Shown here one piece after another: positions 52,930 to 61,260 of a stretch of DNA of 64,000 nt. This DNA is from a bacterium M00.F.Ca.ET.205.01.1.1. Its GTDB lineage: Bacteria > Pseudomonadota > Alphaproteobacteria > Rhizobiales > Rhizobiaceae. The notes under the pieces were generated by a model, which searched no databases, was not told the origin of the DNA, and saw nothing but the letters and a program-made list of their open reading frames with translations. A program made the position numbers and the translations under genes. Location: assembly GCA_004791255.1 (NCBI GenBank), contig SRUQ01000009.1:1-64000 (forward strand), written 5' to 3'. The number at the start of each line of letters is the position of its first letter. Positions within the stretch are counted from its first letter, which is position 1.

Positions 52930-54594
52930 TCAGTCGATGCGGCCGAACCAGGCGCCGTAGCCGCCAAGCTCGATCGAACCGGTGCTTGCCTGCCCCGAAA
53001 ACCCGTGTCCTGGCATAGGTTGCAGTGATCGGTTGCCGAGGTCAACCTTCGCCGGCCCGGCGCCCAGATTGAAGACACAGACGATCTGTTCGTTGCCCGC
53101 GCGGCGCGTGAACGCGACGGTGTCGCCCTCGCTTTCGATGAAGGTGATGTCGCCCTTGGCCAGCGCCGGATGGGCGCGGCGGAAGGTGAGAAAGCGGCGG
53201 TAGTGCTCCAGCAGCGACGCCTGGTCGCCCTGCTGCACATTGACCGCTTGCGCCAGGTGCTTGGCCGGCACCGGCAGCCAGGGTTTTGCTGGGGAGAAGC
53301 CGCCATTCCTGGCGCCGCCATCCCACACCATCGGTGTGCGGCAGCCGTCGCGGCCCTTGAATTCCGGCCAGAAGCGGATGCCGTAGGGATCCTGCAAATC
53401 CTCGAACTTGAGTTCGGCCTCGCCAAGGCCGAGTTCCTCGCCCTGGTAGAGGCAGACAGAGCCCCGCAGCGACATCAGCAGCGCCGAGATGACCTTCAGA
53501 TAGGCGGTCGGGTCGGCCTCGTCGGCGGCCCAGCGCGTGGCCGGACGCATCACGTCGTGGTTGGAATAGGCCCAGCACGACCAGCCGTCGCTGGCGACCT
53601 TGCCAAACGCTTCCAGCACCGAGCGCACCTTGCCGGCGCTGATCTTCTCCGGCGCCAGGAAGTCGAAGGAATAGCACATGTGCACGCGCTTGCCGCCGGC
53701 GGTGTAGGCCGCGACCACATCCAGCCCGCGCTGCGAATCGCCGACTTCGCCGACCGCGGCGGTCGCCGGATATTCATCGAGGAGCGCGCGAAAGCGTTCG
53801 AGGAAGCCGAGGTTTTCCGGCCGGCTCTTGTCGTAGATGTGGTCCTGGTAGTTGTAGGGATTGACCGCCGGCGCGGTCTGGTCGTTGCGCTCTTCCGGCG
53901 GCAGCGGCGGATTGTTTTCGAGCCCCTGGCTGTGGAAGTAGAAATTGATGGTGTCGAGCCTGAAGCCGTCGACGCCGCGCTCCAGCCAGAAGCGGGTGAC
54001 GTCGAGCAGCGCGTCCTGGACTTCACTATTGTGGAAGTTGAGGTCGGGCTGCTCGGCCAGGAAATTGTGCAGGTAATATTGCTGCCGGCTGGTGTCCCAT
54101 TGCCAGGCCGAGCCGCCGAAGATCGACAGCCAGTTGTTGGGCGGCGTGCCGTCCGGTCTGGCATCCGCCCATACATACCAGTCCGCTTTGGGATTGCTGC
54201 GGCTGGAGCGGCTTTCCTTGAACCACGGGTGGATGTCGGCGGTGTGTGACAGCACCTCGTCGATCATCACTTTGAGGCCCAGCCGGTGCGCCTCCGCCGT
54301 CAGTGCATCGAAATCGGCCAGCGTGCCGAACATCGGGTCGACGTCGCAATAGTCCGAAACATCATAGCCGAAATCCTTCATCGGCGATTTGAAGAACGGC
54401 GAGATCCAGATCGCATCCGCTCCGAGCGCGGCGATATAGGGAAGCCTGTCGATGATGCCCTTGAGATCGCCGATGCCGTCGCCGTTCGAATCCTGATAGC
54501 TACGCGGATAGATCTGGTAGATCACCGCGCCTCGCCACCAGTCGCGGTCGGCGGCGAGATCGGGTTTCGAGCTGGCTTTCAAAGCGGATTGCAT
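52930..54594 (-). CDS. aglA: Alpha-glucosidase (GH13)
   Basis: AglA hydrolyses imported alpha-glucosides (sucrose, maltose, trehalose-type sugars) in the cytoplasm. The 554-residue GH13 enzyme has VIYQIYPRSYQDSNGDGIGD (about 24-43), nucleophile Asp214 in GFRLDTINFY, acid/base Glu283 in AAVGEVGDSQR and the third acid Asp347 in YSNHDVMRP. The C-terminal beta-sandwich is complete. The aglG stop lies within the aglA ribosome-binding region (AAGGAGG), indicating coupling. Confidence 0.92.
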   Translation of the reverse strand: MQSALKASSKPDLAADRDWWRGAVIYQIYPRSYQDSNGDGIGDLKGIIDRLPYIAALGADAIWISPFFKSPMKDFGYDVSDYCDVDPMFGTLADFDALTAEAHRLGLKVMIDEVLSHTADIHPWFKESRSSRSNPKADWYVWADARPDGTPPNNWLSIFGGSAWQWDTSRQQYYLHNFLAEQPDLNFHNSEVQDALLDVTRFWLERGVDGFRLDTINFYFHSQGLENNPPLPPEERNDQTAPAVNPYNYQDHIYDKSRPENLGFLERFRALLDEYPATAAVGEVGDSQRGLDVVAAYTAGGKRVHMCYSFDFLAPEKISAGKVRSVLEAFGKVASDGWSCWAYSNHDVMRPATRWAADEADPTAYLKVISALLMSLRGSVCLYQGEELGLGEAELKFEDLQDPYGIRFWPEFKGRDGCRTPMVWDGGARNGGFSPAKPWLPVPAKHLAQAVNVQQGDQASLLEHYRRFLTFRRAHPALAKGDITFIESEGDTVAFTRRAGNEQIVCVFNLGAGPAKVDLGNRSLQPMPGHGFSGQASTGSIELGGYGAWFGRID

Positions 54595-54598
54595 GGTT

Positions 54599-55753
54599 TC
54601 AGCCTCCTTTCACCGAGCCGGCAAGCAGCCCGCGGACGAAATAGCGCTGCAGCGAGAAGAACACGATCAGCGGCACGATGATGGTCACGAAGGCCGATGT
54701 CGTCAGGATCTCCCAATCGCCGCCGCGCGAGCCAAGCAATGCATTGAGCTTGGCCGTCAGCACGATCTGGTCTGCTTCCGTACCGAGGAAAACCATCGCC
54801 ACCAAGAGATCGTTCCATACCCACAGGAACTGGAAGATGGCAAACGAGGCCAGCACCGGGAAAGACAGCGGCAACACGATCTTGACGAAGATCTCGAAAT
54901 CGCTGGCGCCATCGATGCGCGCCGATTCCATGATCTCGCGCGGCAGGCCGGCAATGTAGCTGCGCAGGAGGTAGATGGCGAAGGGCAGGCCGAAGCCGGT
55001 ATGCGCCAGCCAGATGCCGAGATAGGTCTTCGACGGCACGCCGAAGAAGGTGCCGACGCCATTGTAGAGCTTGAGCAGCGGGATCAGCGACATCTGCAGC
55101 GGCACGACCAGCAGGCCGATGATAACCGCGATCAACAGCGCGCGGCCGGGAAAGCGCATCCAGGCCAGCGCGTAGGCAGCGAAGGCCGCGATAAGGATCG
55201 GGATGACGGTCGCTGGAATGGTAACGGTCAGCGAGTTCATGAACGAGCGGCCGATGCCTTCCGAAAACAGCACCGTCTTGTAGTTGTCGGTGGTGAATTT
55301 CGGCGGCGCCGACGAGGCGTAGTAGACACGCTGTCCACGGTCGCCTTCGAACGCCTTGGGCGAGGCGAGCACGAAACTGCCGTCGGCGTTGACCTGCAGG
55401 GTCACGCCATCACCGAGGTCGGCTGGCGTGCCTGCCGGATACTGCGTCGGTGCCGCCGACTTGACACCGAAAGCGCTGATGTCGCGCTTGGCGCCATCGC
55501 CGAAGACATTGCCTTCGATGACATATTTGCCGTCCTTCTGCACCTGCGTCGAAGCGGCCGGCAGCCGGCCTGCCTCGGTCTGGCTGGAGCTGGAGAACGA
55601 ATTCCACCAGCCCGAGGCGATGATCTGGTCCTTGACGCGCAGCGAGGAGACCAGGATGCCGAGTGTCGGGATGGTCCAGATCGTAACGAAGACCAGCACG
55701 GCGATGTGAACGCCGAAACGGCTGGCGAAGGAATTTCCGGTCGCGACGGCCAT
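54599..55753 (-). CDS. aglG: Alpha-glucoside ABC transporter, permease with periplasmic insertion
   Basis: The 384-residue permease has a first membrane helix (FGVHIAVLVFVTIWTIPTLG, about 13-32), then about 105 residues of extracytoplasmic sequence (about 45-150; KYVIEGNVFGDGAKRDISAF) and five further helices. The EAA loop ESARIDGASDFEIFVKIVLP (about 280-300) contacts AglK. The insertion is a known feature of AglG-type proteins, as I recall, and may contact the substrate-binding protein AglE. One base separates it from aglF. Confidence 0.9.
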   Translation of the reverse strand: MAVATGNSFASRFGVHIAVLVFVTIWTIPTLGILVSSLRVKDQIIASGWWNSFSSSSQTEAGRLPAASTQVQKDGKYVIEGNVFGDGAKRDISAFGVKSAAPTQYPAGTPADLGDGVTLQVNADGSFVLASPKAFEGDRGQRVYYASSAPPKFTTDNYKTVLFSEGIGRSFMNSLTVTIPATVIPILIAAFAAYALAWMRFPGRALLIAVIIGLLVVPLQMSLIPLLKLYNGVGTFFGVPSKTYLGIWLAHTGFGLPFAIYLLRSYIAGLPREIMESARIDGASDFEIFVKIVLPLSFPVLASFAIFQFLWVWNDLLVAMVFLGTEADQIVLTAKLNALLGSRGGDWEILTTSAFVTIIVPLIVFFSLQRYFVRGLLAGSVKGG

Positions 55754-55754
55754 G

Positions 55755-56768
55755 TCAGTGTCCTCCCGTCTCTCTGTTCGCCTGGCGGATGTTCCAGACC
55801 ATGATCGGAATGACCGCGATCATGATGATGATGGCAATCGTGGCGCCACGGCCGAAATCGCCGCCGCCGCGGAACATCCAGTCGAACATCAGATTGGCCA
55901 GCACCTGGCTGTTCCACTGGCCGTTGGTCATGGTCAGCACGATGTCGAAAACTTTCAGCACCAGGATGGTGATCGTCGTCCACACCACGGCGATGGTGCC
56001 CCAGATCTGCGGCACCATGATCTTCCAGAAAATCTGGAACGGATTGGCGCCATCGATGACTGCGGCTTCCAGTGTCTCTTCGGGAATGCCTCGCAGCGCC
56101 GAGGACAGGATGACCATGGCAAAGCCGGTCTGGATCCAGACCAGGATGATCATCAGGAAGAAATTGTTCCAGAACGGCAGCGATATCCACACCTGCGGCT
56201 CACCGCCGAAATGCTGGATGATGGCGTTGAAGATGCCGATCTGCGTCTGGCCTTCGCCGCGATATTCGTAGATGAATTTCCAGATGACGCTGGCGCCGAC
56301 GAAGGAGATCGCCAGCGGCAGGAAGATCAGGCTCTTGGCGATCGTGCCCCACCAGATCTTGTCGGTGAGCACCGCGATGATCAGCCCCAGGAAGGTGCAG
56401 GCGGCGGGCACCACGGCCAGCCACAGCACATTGTTGAGGATCGAATTGCGGAACTCGCGGTCGCCGAATGCCCACTCATAGTTGGCCAGGCCGACGAAGT
56501 TGACGCCGCCGCGGTCAAGGAACGACAGCCGCAGCGTTTCGACCACGGGATAGATCAGATAGATGGTCAGAATGATCATTGCCGGGCCGACGAACAGCCA
56601 CGGACGGATCAGCCCTTGCCGGCGCAGATTGTCGACGGCGGCCGCGCCGGAAACGCCGCGCGACGGGAAGATCAGGTCGAGCAGTTTGTTGGCGCCCCAG
56701 AAATAGGCAACGCAGCCGCCGACGCCGATGATGATGACAAATATGGCCGATAAAATCTGAGCCGCCAT
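55755..56768 (-). CDS. aglF: Alpha-glucoside ABC transporter, permease
   Basis: The 337-residue inner-membrane permease (MAAQILSAIFVIIIGVGGCV) has about seven to eight helices, including two N-terminal ones before the usual six-helix core, and the EAA loop EAAVIDGANPFQIFWKIMVP (about 237-256). It pairs with AglG to form the channel. GGGAGAGGG precedes the ATG. The 192-bp gap to aglE holds a hairpin that may set the ratio of binding protein to permease. Confidence 0.9.
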   Translation of the reverse strand: MAAQILSAIFVIIIGVGGCVAYFWGANKLLDLIFPSRGVSGAAAVDNLRRQGLIRPWLFVGPAMIILTIYLIYPVVETLRLSFLDRGGVNFVGLANYEWAFGDREFRNSILNNVLWLAVVPAACTFLGLIIAVLTDKIWWGTIAKSLIFLPLAISFVGASVIWKFIYEYRGEGQTQIGIFNAIIQHFGGEPQVWISLPFWNNFFLMIILVWIQTGFAMVILSSALRGIPEETLEAAVIDGANPFQIFWKIMVPQIWGTIAVVWTTITILVLKVFDIVLTMTNGQWNSQVLANLMFDWMFRGGGDFGRGATIAIIIMIAVIPIMVWNIRQANRETGGH

Positions 56769-56854
56769 GGGTCCCTCTCCCTGCGCATGATCGGCCAGGC
56801 AGAGCTGGCGATTGGATGCACCGATTTTGTTATTCGGAACAAGCGAACGCGAAA

Positions 56855-56894
56855 GGCTCCCGGCATGTGCTGCCGGTAGATCCGGGCCGGAGCC
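56855..56894 (-). other. Hairpin region between aglE and aglF
   Basis: Two alternative stems: GGCTCC (56855-56860) with GGAGCC (56889-56894), and CCGGCA (56860-56865) with TGCCGG (56871-56876). Between the binding-protein gene and the permease genes such structures commonly protect the upstream message; that role is inferred. Confidence 0.4.
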
Positions 56895-56960
56895 CGAATC
56901 TGGTATGAGGATATGGAAGTCTGGATTGCAGCTGCAACCGGCTGCTTTGCTTGCCGACGC

Positions 56961-58316
56961 CTACTTGATCGCGTCCCAGCTCTTCTGGATATCGGTGGCG
57001 ACATCCTGCGCCGACTTGCCGCCGACCAGATCGATCATGCCGGTCCAGAACGAACCGGCGCCGATCTTGCCCGGCATCAGGTCCGATCCGTCGAAGCGGA
57101 AGGTCGAGGCGTTGGCCAGGATTTCGCCCTGCTTCTTCAGCGCGTCGCTGGCATAGGCATCCTTGTTGACCGCCTTGAACGGGGTCACGAAGCCGCCCTG
57201 AGCCATCCAGATCTCATGCGCCAGCGGCATCTTCAGGAATTCGATGAAGGCGCGCGCGGCCTTGGAGTCCTTGGTGATCATGGCCAGCGTTCCGGCGCCG
57301 AGCACGGGTGTGCCGAGTTCCGGCTTGGAGGCATAGGGCGGGAAGTAGAAGAAGTCCGCGTCCTGGCCGAGTTTGGTGCCTTCCGGGAAGAAGGTCGGGA
57401 TGAACGAGGCCTGGTGATGCAGGTAGCACTTCGGCGGCACCGCGAAGAGGCCTTTTGGGCTGTCGCGGAAATCGGTCGCCGCAACCGCCTTGGCGCCGCC
57501 GTCGACCATCTTGTCGTCGGTCGCGATCTTGCCGAAGATGTCGATGGCGTTGACCACCGCCGGATCGTTGAACGGGATCTCGTTCTTCACCCATTTGTCG
57601 TAGACTTCCGGCGATTGGGTGCGCAGCATCAGGTCTTCGACCCAGTCGGTCGCCGGCCAGCCGGTGGCGCCGCCGGAGCCGAGCCCGATGCACCAGGGCT
57701 TGCCGCCATCGGCGATGATTTTCTTCTCGAGGTCGGCGAGTTCTTCCTGCGTCTTCGGAACCTTGTAGCCGGCTTCCTCGAAATTGTCCGGCGAGTACCA
57801 GACCAGCGACTTCACGTCGGCCTTGTAGGGGAAGGCGAAGAAGCCCGGCTTGCCGTCCTTGTCCTTGAAGGTGCCGAGGTCGACCCATGACTGTCCGGCG
57901 CCGTAATTGTCCTTGACCCATTTGGCGGTTTCGTCGCCGAGCGGCGTCAGAAGGCCCTTCGAGGCGAGGTCCTGGATCAGGCCCGGCTGCGGCAGCACGG
58001 CGATGTTGGGCGGGCTGCCGGCCTGCGTGTCGATGACGATCTGCTGTTCGTAATTCTCCGAGGAGGAGTATTTGATCTCGGCGCCGGTGGCTTCCTGGAA
58101 GTATTCGAGAACCGCACGCACAAGGCCCTCGTCCTCGCCGCGCCACGGCCCGAAGATGGTCAGTGTCTCGCCCTTGAGGTCGACCTTCTTGAGGTCGTCG
58201 TAGTTCGCCCAGTGAAAGCGCGGGTCCTCGCCCGGCTTGAACTTCAGTTCGGCCTGCGCCGGCAGGCTAAGAGTGAGCGCGGCAAACGCGGCGCCCAGCA
58301 AAAGCACTTTCTTCAT
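56961..58316 (-). CDS. aglE: Alpha-glucoside ABC transporter, substrate-binding protein
   Basis: The 451-residue periplasmic protein has a Sec signal (MKKVLLLGAAFAALTLSLPA, cleavage after AQA near residue 22) and the two-lobed MalE-like fold: TLTIFGPWRGEDEGLVRAVL, SGGATGWPATDWVEDLMLRT and GTLAMITKDSKAARAFIEFL. It binds alpha-glucosides and delivers them to AglFG. GGGAGGAA precedes the ATG. First gene of the operon; the divergent regulator aglR is 365 bp away, with two AglR-type palindromes between. Confidence 0.92.
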   Translation of the reverse strand: MKKVLLLGAAFAALTLSLPAQAELKFKPGEDPRFHWANYDDLKKVDLKGETLTIFGPWRGEDEGLVRAVLEYFQEATGAEIKYSSSENYEQQIVIDTQAGSPPNIAVLPQPGLIQDLASKGLLTPLGDETAKWVKDNYGAGQSWVDLGTFKDKDGKPGFFAFPYKADVKSLVWYSPDNFEEAGYKVPKTQEELADLEKKIIADGGKPWCIGLGSGGATGWPATDWVEDLMLRTQSPEVYDKWVKNEIPFNDPAVVNAIDIFGKIATDDKMVDGGAKAVAATDFRDSPKGLFAVPPKCYLHHQASFIPTFFPEGTKLGQDADFFYFPPYASKPELGTPVLGAGTLAMITKDSKAARAFIEFLKMPLAHEIWMAQGGFVTPFKAVNKDAYASDALKKQGEILANASTFRFDGSDLMPGKIGAGSFWTGMIDLVGGKSAQDVATDIQKSWDAIK

Positions 58317-58429
58317 CGCTATTCCTCCCAGTGGTCACTAACAGTTCGGACGAAACCTCCATCTCGTCCGCCGACGCCCGTGGAACTGTGACTCAGTCGC
58401 GAAAGAACCGCAACCTTTCGAAGAGTCTT

Positions 58430-58443
58430 CCAAAGCGCTTTGG
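58430..58443. promoter_or_regulatory. AglR operator candidate 1 (near aglE)
   Basis: CCAAAGCGCTTTGG is a perfect 14-bp palindrome with the AAAGCGCTTT core typical of LacI-family sites. It lies 114 bp before the aglE start in the aglE-aglR divergent region. Confidence 0.75.
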
Positions 58444-58653
58444 CTGTTTCGATCTCGCCATTGAATCGCTCAGGTGTCAAGAGGGTTGGCGAACTAATCG
58501 ATTTAATTCTGGGTATTTAGCCAGTAGAAAGTGCAGTGCAGCATGCTTTTTTGGCGACGCAACAGCAATTTTTGTTTCAAACCCGGCCCTGGCGCGCTTA
58601 TGGTCGCCCTCACATGGCAGCGCCCCTGATGGCGCTTGGGTCGATTCAATTTA

Positions 58654-58663
58654 AAAGCGCTTT
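58654..58663. promoter_or_regulatory. AglR operator candidate 2 (near aglR)
   Basis: AAAGCGCTTT, the same core as the site at 58430, lies 18 bp before the aglR start, positioned for autorepression. The two sites are 224 bp apart, which could allow looping. Apart from these sites the 365-bp gap shows no further feature. Confidence 0.65.
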
Positions 58664-58681
58664 GAGGCATGGAGGCCTCTC

Positions 58682-59704
58682 GTGAACCTCAAACAGCTCG
58701 CGCACATGCTGGCGCTTTCACAGACCACGGTCAGCCGCGCGCTGAATGGCTATCCCGAGGTCAATGAGGAAACGCGCAGGCGCGTCATGGACGCGGCCAA
58801 GCGGCATGGCTATCGCCCCAACCCGAGCGCGCGCCGACTGGCGACGGGCAAGTCCGGCATGATCGGCTATGTCTTGCCGACGGGGGCGGCCGTCGACATC
58901 GACCCGCATTTCGTCGAATTCCTCTCCGGCCTCGGCGATTATGCCCGCGCTCACGAGCTCGACCTTGTCCTGTCCCCGGCCGACGCCGACGATCAGGAGA
59001 CGACCTACCGGCGCATCGTCGCCAACCGGCAGGTCGACGCCGTCTACATTTCCTCGCCCGGACCCGCCGACCGGCGCGTAGCGTTGGTCAACACGCTCGG
59101 CATCCCCTTCATCGTTCATGGCCGCAGCGAAGGCTCGGGTTTCGACTATCCCTATCTCGACATCGACAATGAAGGCGCCTTCCGCGAGGCGGCGCGCCTG
59201 CTCGTTCAACTCGGTCACCGGCGGCTGGCGCTGATCAACGGCGACAACCGCGAGACCTTCGCCATTCACCGCGAGCGCGGCGTGCGCCGGGCGCTTGCCG
59301 CCAGTGGCCTGACCTTGGGCGACAGTCATGTCTGTTCCGTCGTCATGACCGAGGAGAACGGCTATCGCGCCACGAGGCGCCTGCTCGAACAGGACGACGC
59401 ACCCACGGCAATCGCCTGCTCCAGCCTGATCATGGCGCTGGGGGTCGTGCGCGCCGTGCGCGACCTTGGCCTGACCATCCCCGGCGATGTCTCGCTGATT
59501 GCCCATGACGACGTCTTTCCCTGGCTGAAGCCGGAGAATTTTTCGGTGCCGCTGTCGACGACGCGCTCCTCGATCCGTCTCGCCGGCGCCCGCGTCGCCG
59601 AACGGCTGGCCGCGCGGATTTCGGGACTAGAGGAGGGCGCGCGCGGCGAGGTCTGGCCGGTCGATCTGGTGGTGCGCGGGTCAGTGGCTGGCGCGCCGGG
59701 TTAG
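58682..59704 (+). CDS. aglR: LacI-family repressor of the alpha-glucoside operon
   Basis: The 340-residue protein begins (GTG) MNLKQLAHMLALSQTTVSRA, the LacI helix-turn-helix, with hinge region GYRPNPSARRLATGKSGMIG (about 44-63), and has the periplasmic-binding-protein-like effector domain (VDAVYISSPGPADRRV, GDVSLIAHDDVFPW). It is divergent from aglE, and both operators carry its expected AAAGCGCTTT core. It most likely represses aglEFGAK until alpha-glucosides are present. Confidence 0.9.
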   Translation: MNLKQLAHMLALSQTTVSRALNGYPEVNEETRRRVMDAAKRHGYRPNPSARRLATGKSGMIGYVLPTGAAVDIDPHFVEFLSGLGDYARAHELDLVLSPADADDQETTYRRIVANRQVDAVYISSPGPADRRVALVNTLGIPFIVHGRSEGSGFDYPYLDIDNEGAFREAARLLVQLGHRRLALINGDNRETFAIHRERGVRRALAASGLTLGDSHVCSVVMTEENGYRATRRLLEQDDAPTAIACSSLIMALGVVRAVRDLGLTIPGDVSLIAHDDVFPWLKPENFSVPLSTTRSSIRLAGARVAERLAARISGLEEGARGEVWPVDLVVRGSVAGAPG

Positions 59705-59747
59705 AATAAACGGGGGTCGGCTTGTTGTTCGGGCATCCGGTATCGGC

Positions 59748-60656
59748 TCAACCCGCGGACTTGAGGTGATCGATGAAGGCGCGCAGCTTCGGCAGCACCT
59801 GGCGTTTGCCGGGATGATAGAGGAAGACGCCTGGCGTCGCGCCGGACAAGCCCTCCAGCACCGGCCGGAGCTTTCCCTGTTCTACCGCAGCTTCGGCGAC
59901 GGGCCGAGGCGTCTGCGCCAGGCCAACGCCCTGGATCGCAGCCCCCAGCAACGTCGGATAGTCGTGCGCGATCAGCGGGCCTGAGACGGCCGCCTCGATC
60001 GCCCCATTGCCGTCGGCGAAGGACCAGGGCGCGATGGTGCCGTTCGAGCGCCGCAGGCGCAGGCAGGCGTGGTGGCGCAGATCGTCGACCTGTTCGGGGC
60101 AGCCGTGGCGCTCGAGATAGTCCGGGCTGCCGACGACGACGAAGGCGAATGGCGGCGTCAGCCGCACCGCGACCATGTCGGGAGCGATGAACTGGCCGAG
60201 GCGGATGCCGGCATCGAAACCGCCGGTCGCAAGATCGACCATCTCGTCGCTGGCGGCGATCTCCATTTCGATCTCGGGATAGGCCCGGCAGAACGATGCG
60301 ATCATCGGCTCCAGGATCAGCGGCACGACGGCGCGGGGCACGGACAGGCGCAAGAGCCCGGTCGGCCGTTGGCCGACATCGCGGGCGGCTTCGCCGGCAG
60401 CTATGATCTCCTCGAAGGCAGGACCGGCGCGGTCCAGGAACCGCTGGCCGGCTTCGGTCAGGCCGACGCTGCGCGTCGTGCGGGCGAACAGCGCCGCACC
60501 CATGCGGGCTTCCAGCGCTCGCACCGCCTGGCTCACGGCGGATGGCGTCACCCCGAGATCGGCGGCGGCACGGCGGAAGTTCCGATGCCTCGCGACAGCC
60601 AGGAATACCTCGACGCCTTCCAGCGCGCCGTGCCGGATTGTGTAGCTCTGCTTCAT
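59748..60656 (-). CDS. LysR-family transcriptional regulator
   Basis: The 302-residue protein (MKQSYTIRHGALEGVEVFLAV) has the LysR helix-turn-helix at about 12-72 (NFRRAAADLGVTPSAVSQAV, LFARTTRSVGLTEAGQRFLD) and an effector domain (RLSVPRAVVPLILEPMIASF, FDAGIRLGQFIAPDMVAVRL). It converges with aglR and is divergent from the small membrane-protein gene at 60755 (98-bp gap), its likely target. Confidence 0.88.
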   Translation of the reverse strand: MKQSYTIRHGALEGVEVFLAVARHRNFRRAAADLGVTPSAVSQAVRALEARMGAALFARTTRSVGLTEAGQRFLDRAGPAFEEIIAAGEAARDVGQRPTGLLRLSVPRAVVPLILEPMIASFCRAYPEIEMEIAASDEMVDLATGGFDAGIRLGQFIAPDMVAVRLTPPFAFVVVGSPDYLERHGCPEQVDDLRHHACLRLRRSNGTIAPWSFADGNGAIEAAVSGPLIAHDYPTLLGAAIQGVGLAQTPRPVAEAAVEQGKLRPVLEGLSGATPGVFLYHPGKRQVLPKLRAFIDHLKSAG

Positions 60657-60754
60657 AGCTTGTTCTGATTACAGCGGATGGTCGAACTATGGAAGGAGGC
60701 TTAGGTAACCGGTTGAAGCTCGAAAGTCGCATAAGCCCACTGCGAGGAAACCAG

Positions 60755-61249
60755 ATGCCGACGGAAATTCTGTTCCAGATCCAACTCGCCCTCGGCTATG
60801 CCGCCTGGCTGCTTTGCTTCGGCGTCTACGGCCTGCCGTGGCTGAACTCGATGGACCGGATTGCGGCGCAACGCGCCATTGCTACTTTGCACAGCTTCCG
60901 CTTCTTCGGGCTCGTCTTCATCCTTCCGGGCGTCGTCGGCCCCAACCTGCCCGCCACCTTTGCCGTGTTCGCCGCCTACGGCGACTTCGCGACCGGGGTG
61001 CTGGCCATGCTGGCACTGCTCACGATAAGGGTTCGTCCGCTCTTCTGGGCATTCGTCGTCGCCTTCAATCTCGTCGGCACGGTAGACCTCATCGTCGCCT
61101 ACCACCACGCCATCCAGGCCGGCCTTCCGGCGCATGCGGAGCAGCTGGGCGCTACCTACGCGATCCCGATCATCTACGTGCCGCTGCTGATGATCACGCA
61201 CATCGCCGCGTTCTGGTTTCTGATCCGACCCCGGCAAGCCGCGGCTTGA
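60755..61249 (+). CDS. Small four-helix membrane protein
   Basis: The 164-residue protein (MPTEILFQIQLALGYAAWLL) has four hydrophobic segments, about residues 7-26, 44-66 (FRFFGLVFILPGVVGPNLPA), 76-108 and 132-158 (IIYVPLLMITHIAAFWFLIR). No domain is recognised with confidence. GCGAGGAAA precedes the ATG at 60755. It is divergent from a LysR regulator that probably controls it, and convergent with the subtilase gene. Confidence 0.75.
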   Translation: MPTEILFQIQLALGYAAWLLCFGVYGLPWLNSMDRIAAQRAIATLHSFRFFGLVFILPGVVGPNLPATFAVFAAYGDFATGVLAMLALLTIRVRPLFWAFVVAFNLVGTVDLIVAYHHAIQAGLPAHAEQLGATYAIPIIYVPLLMITHIAAFWFLIRPRQAAA

Positions 61250-61260
61250 GCCGCTGCGGT

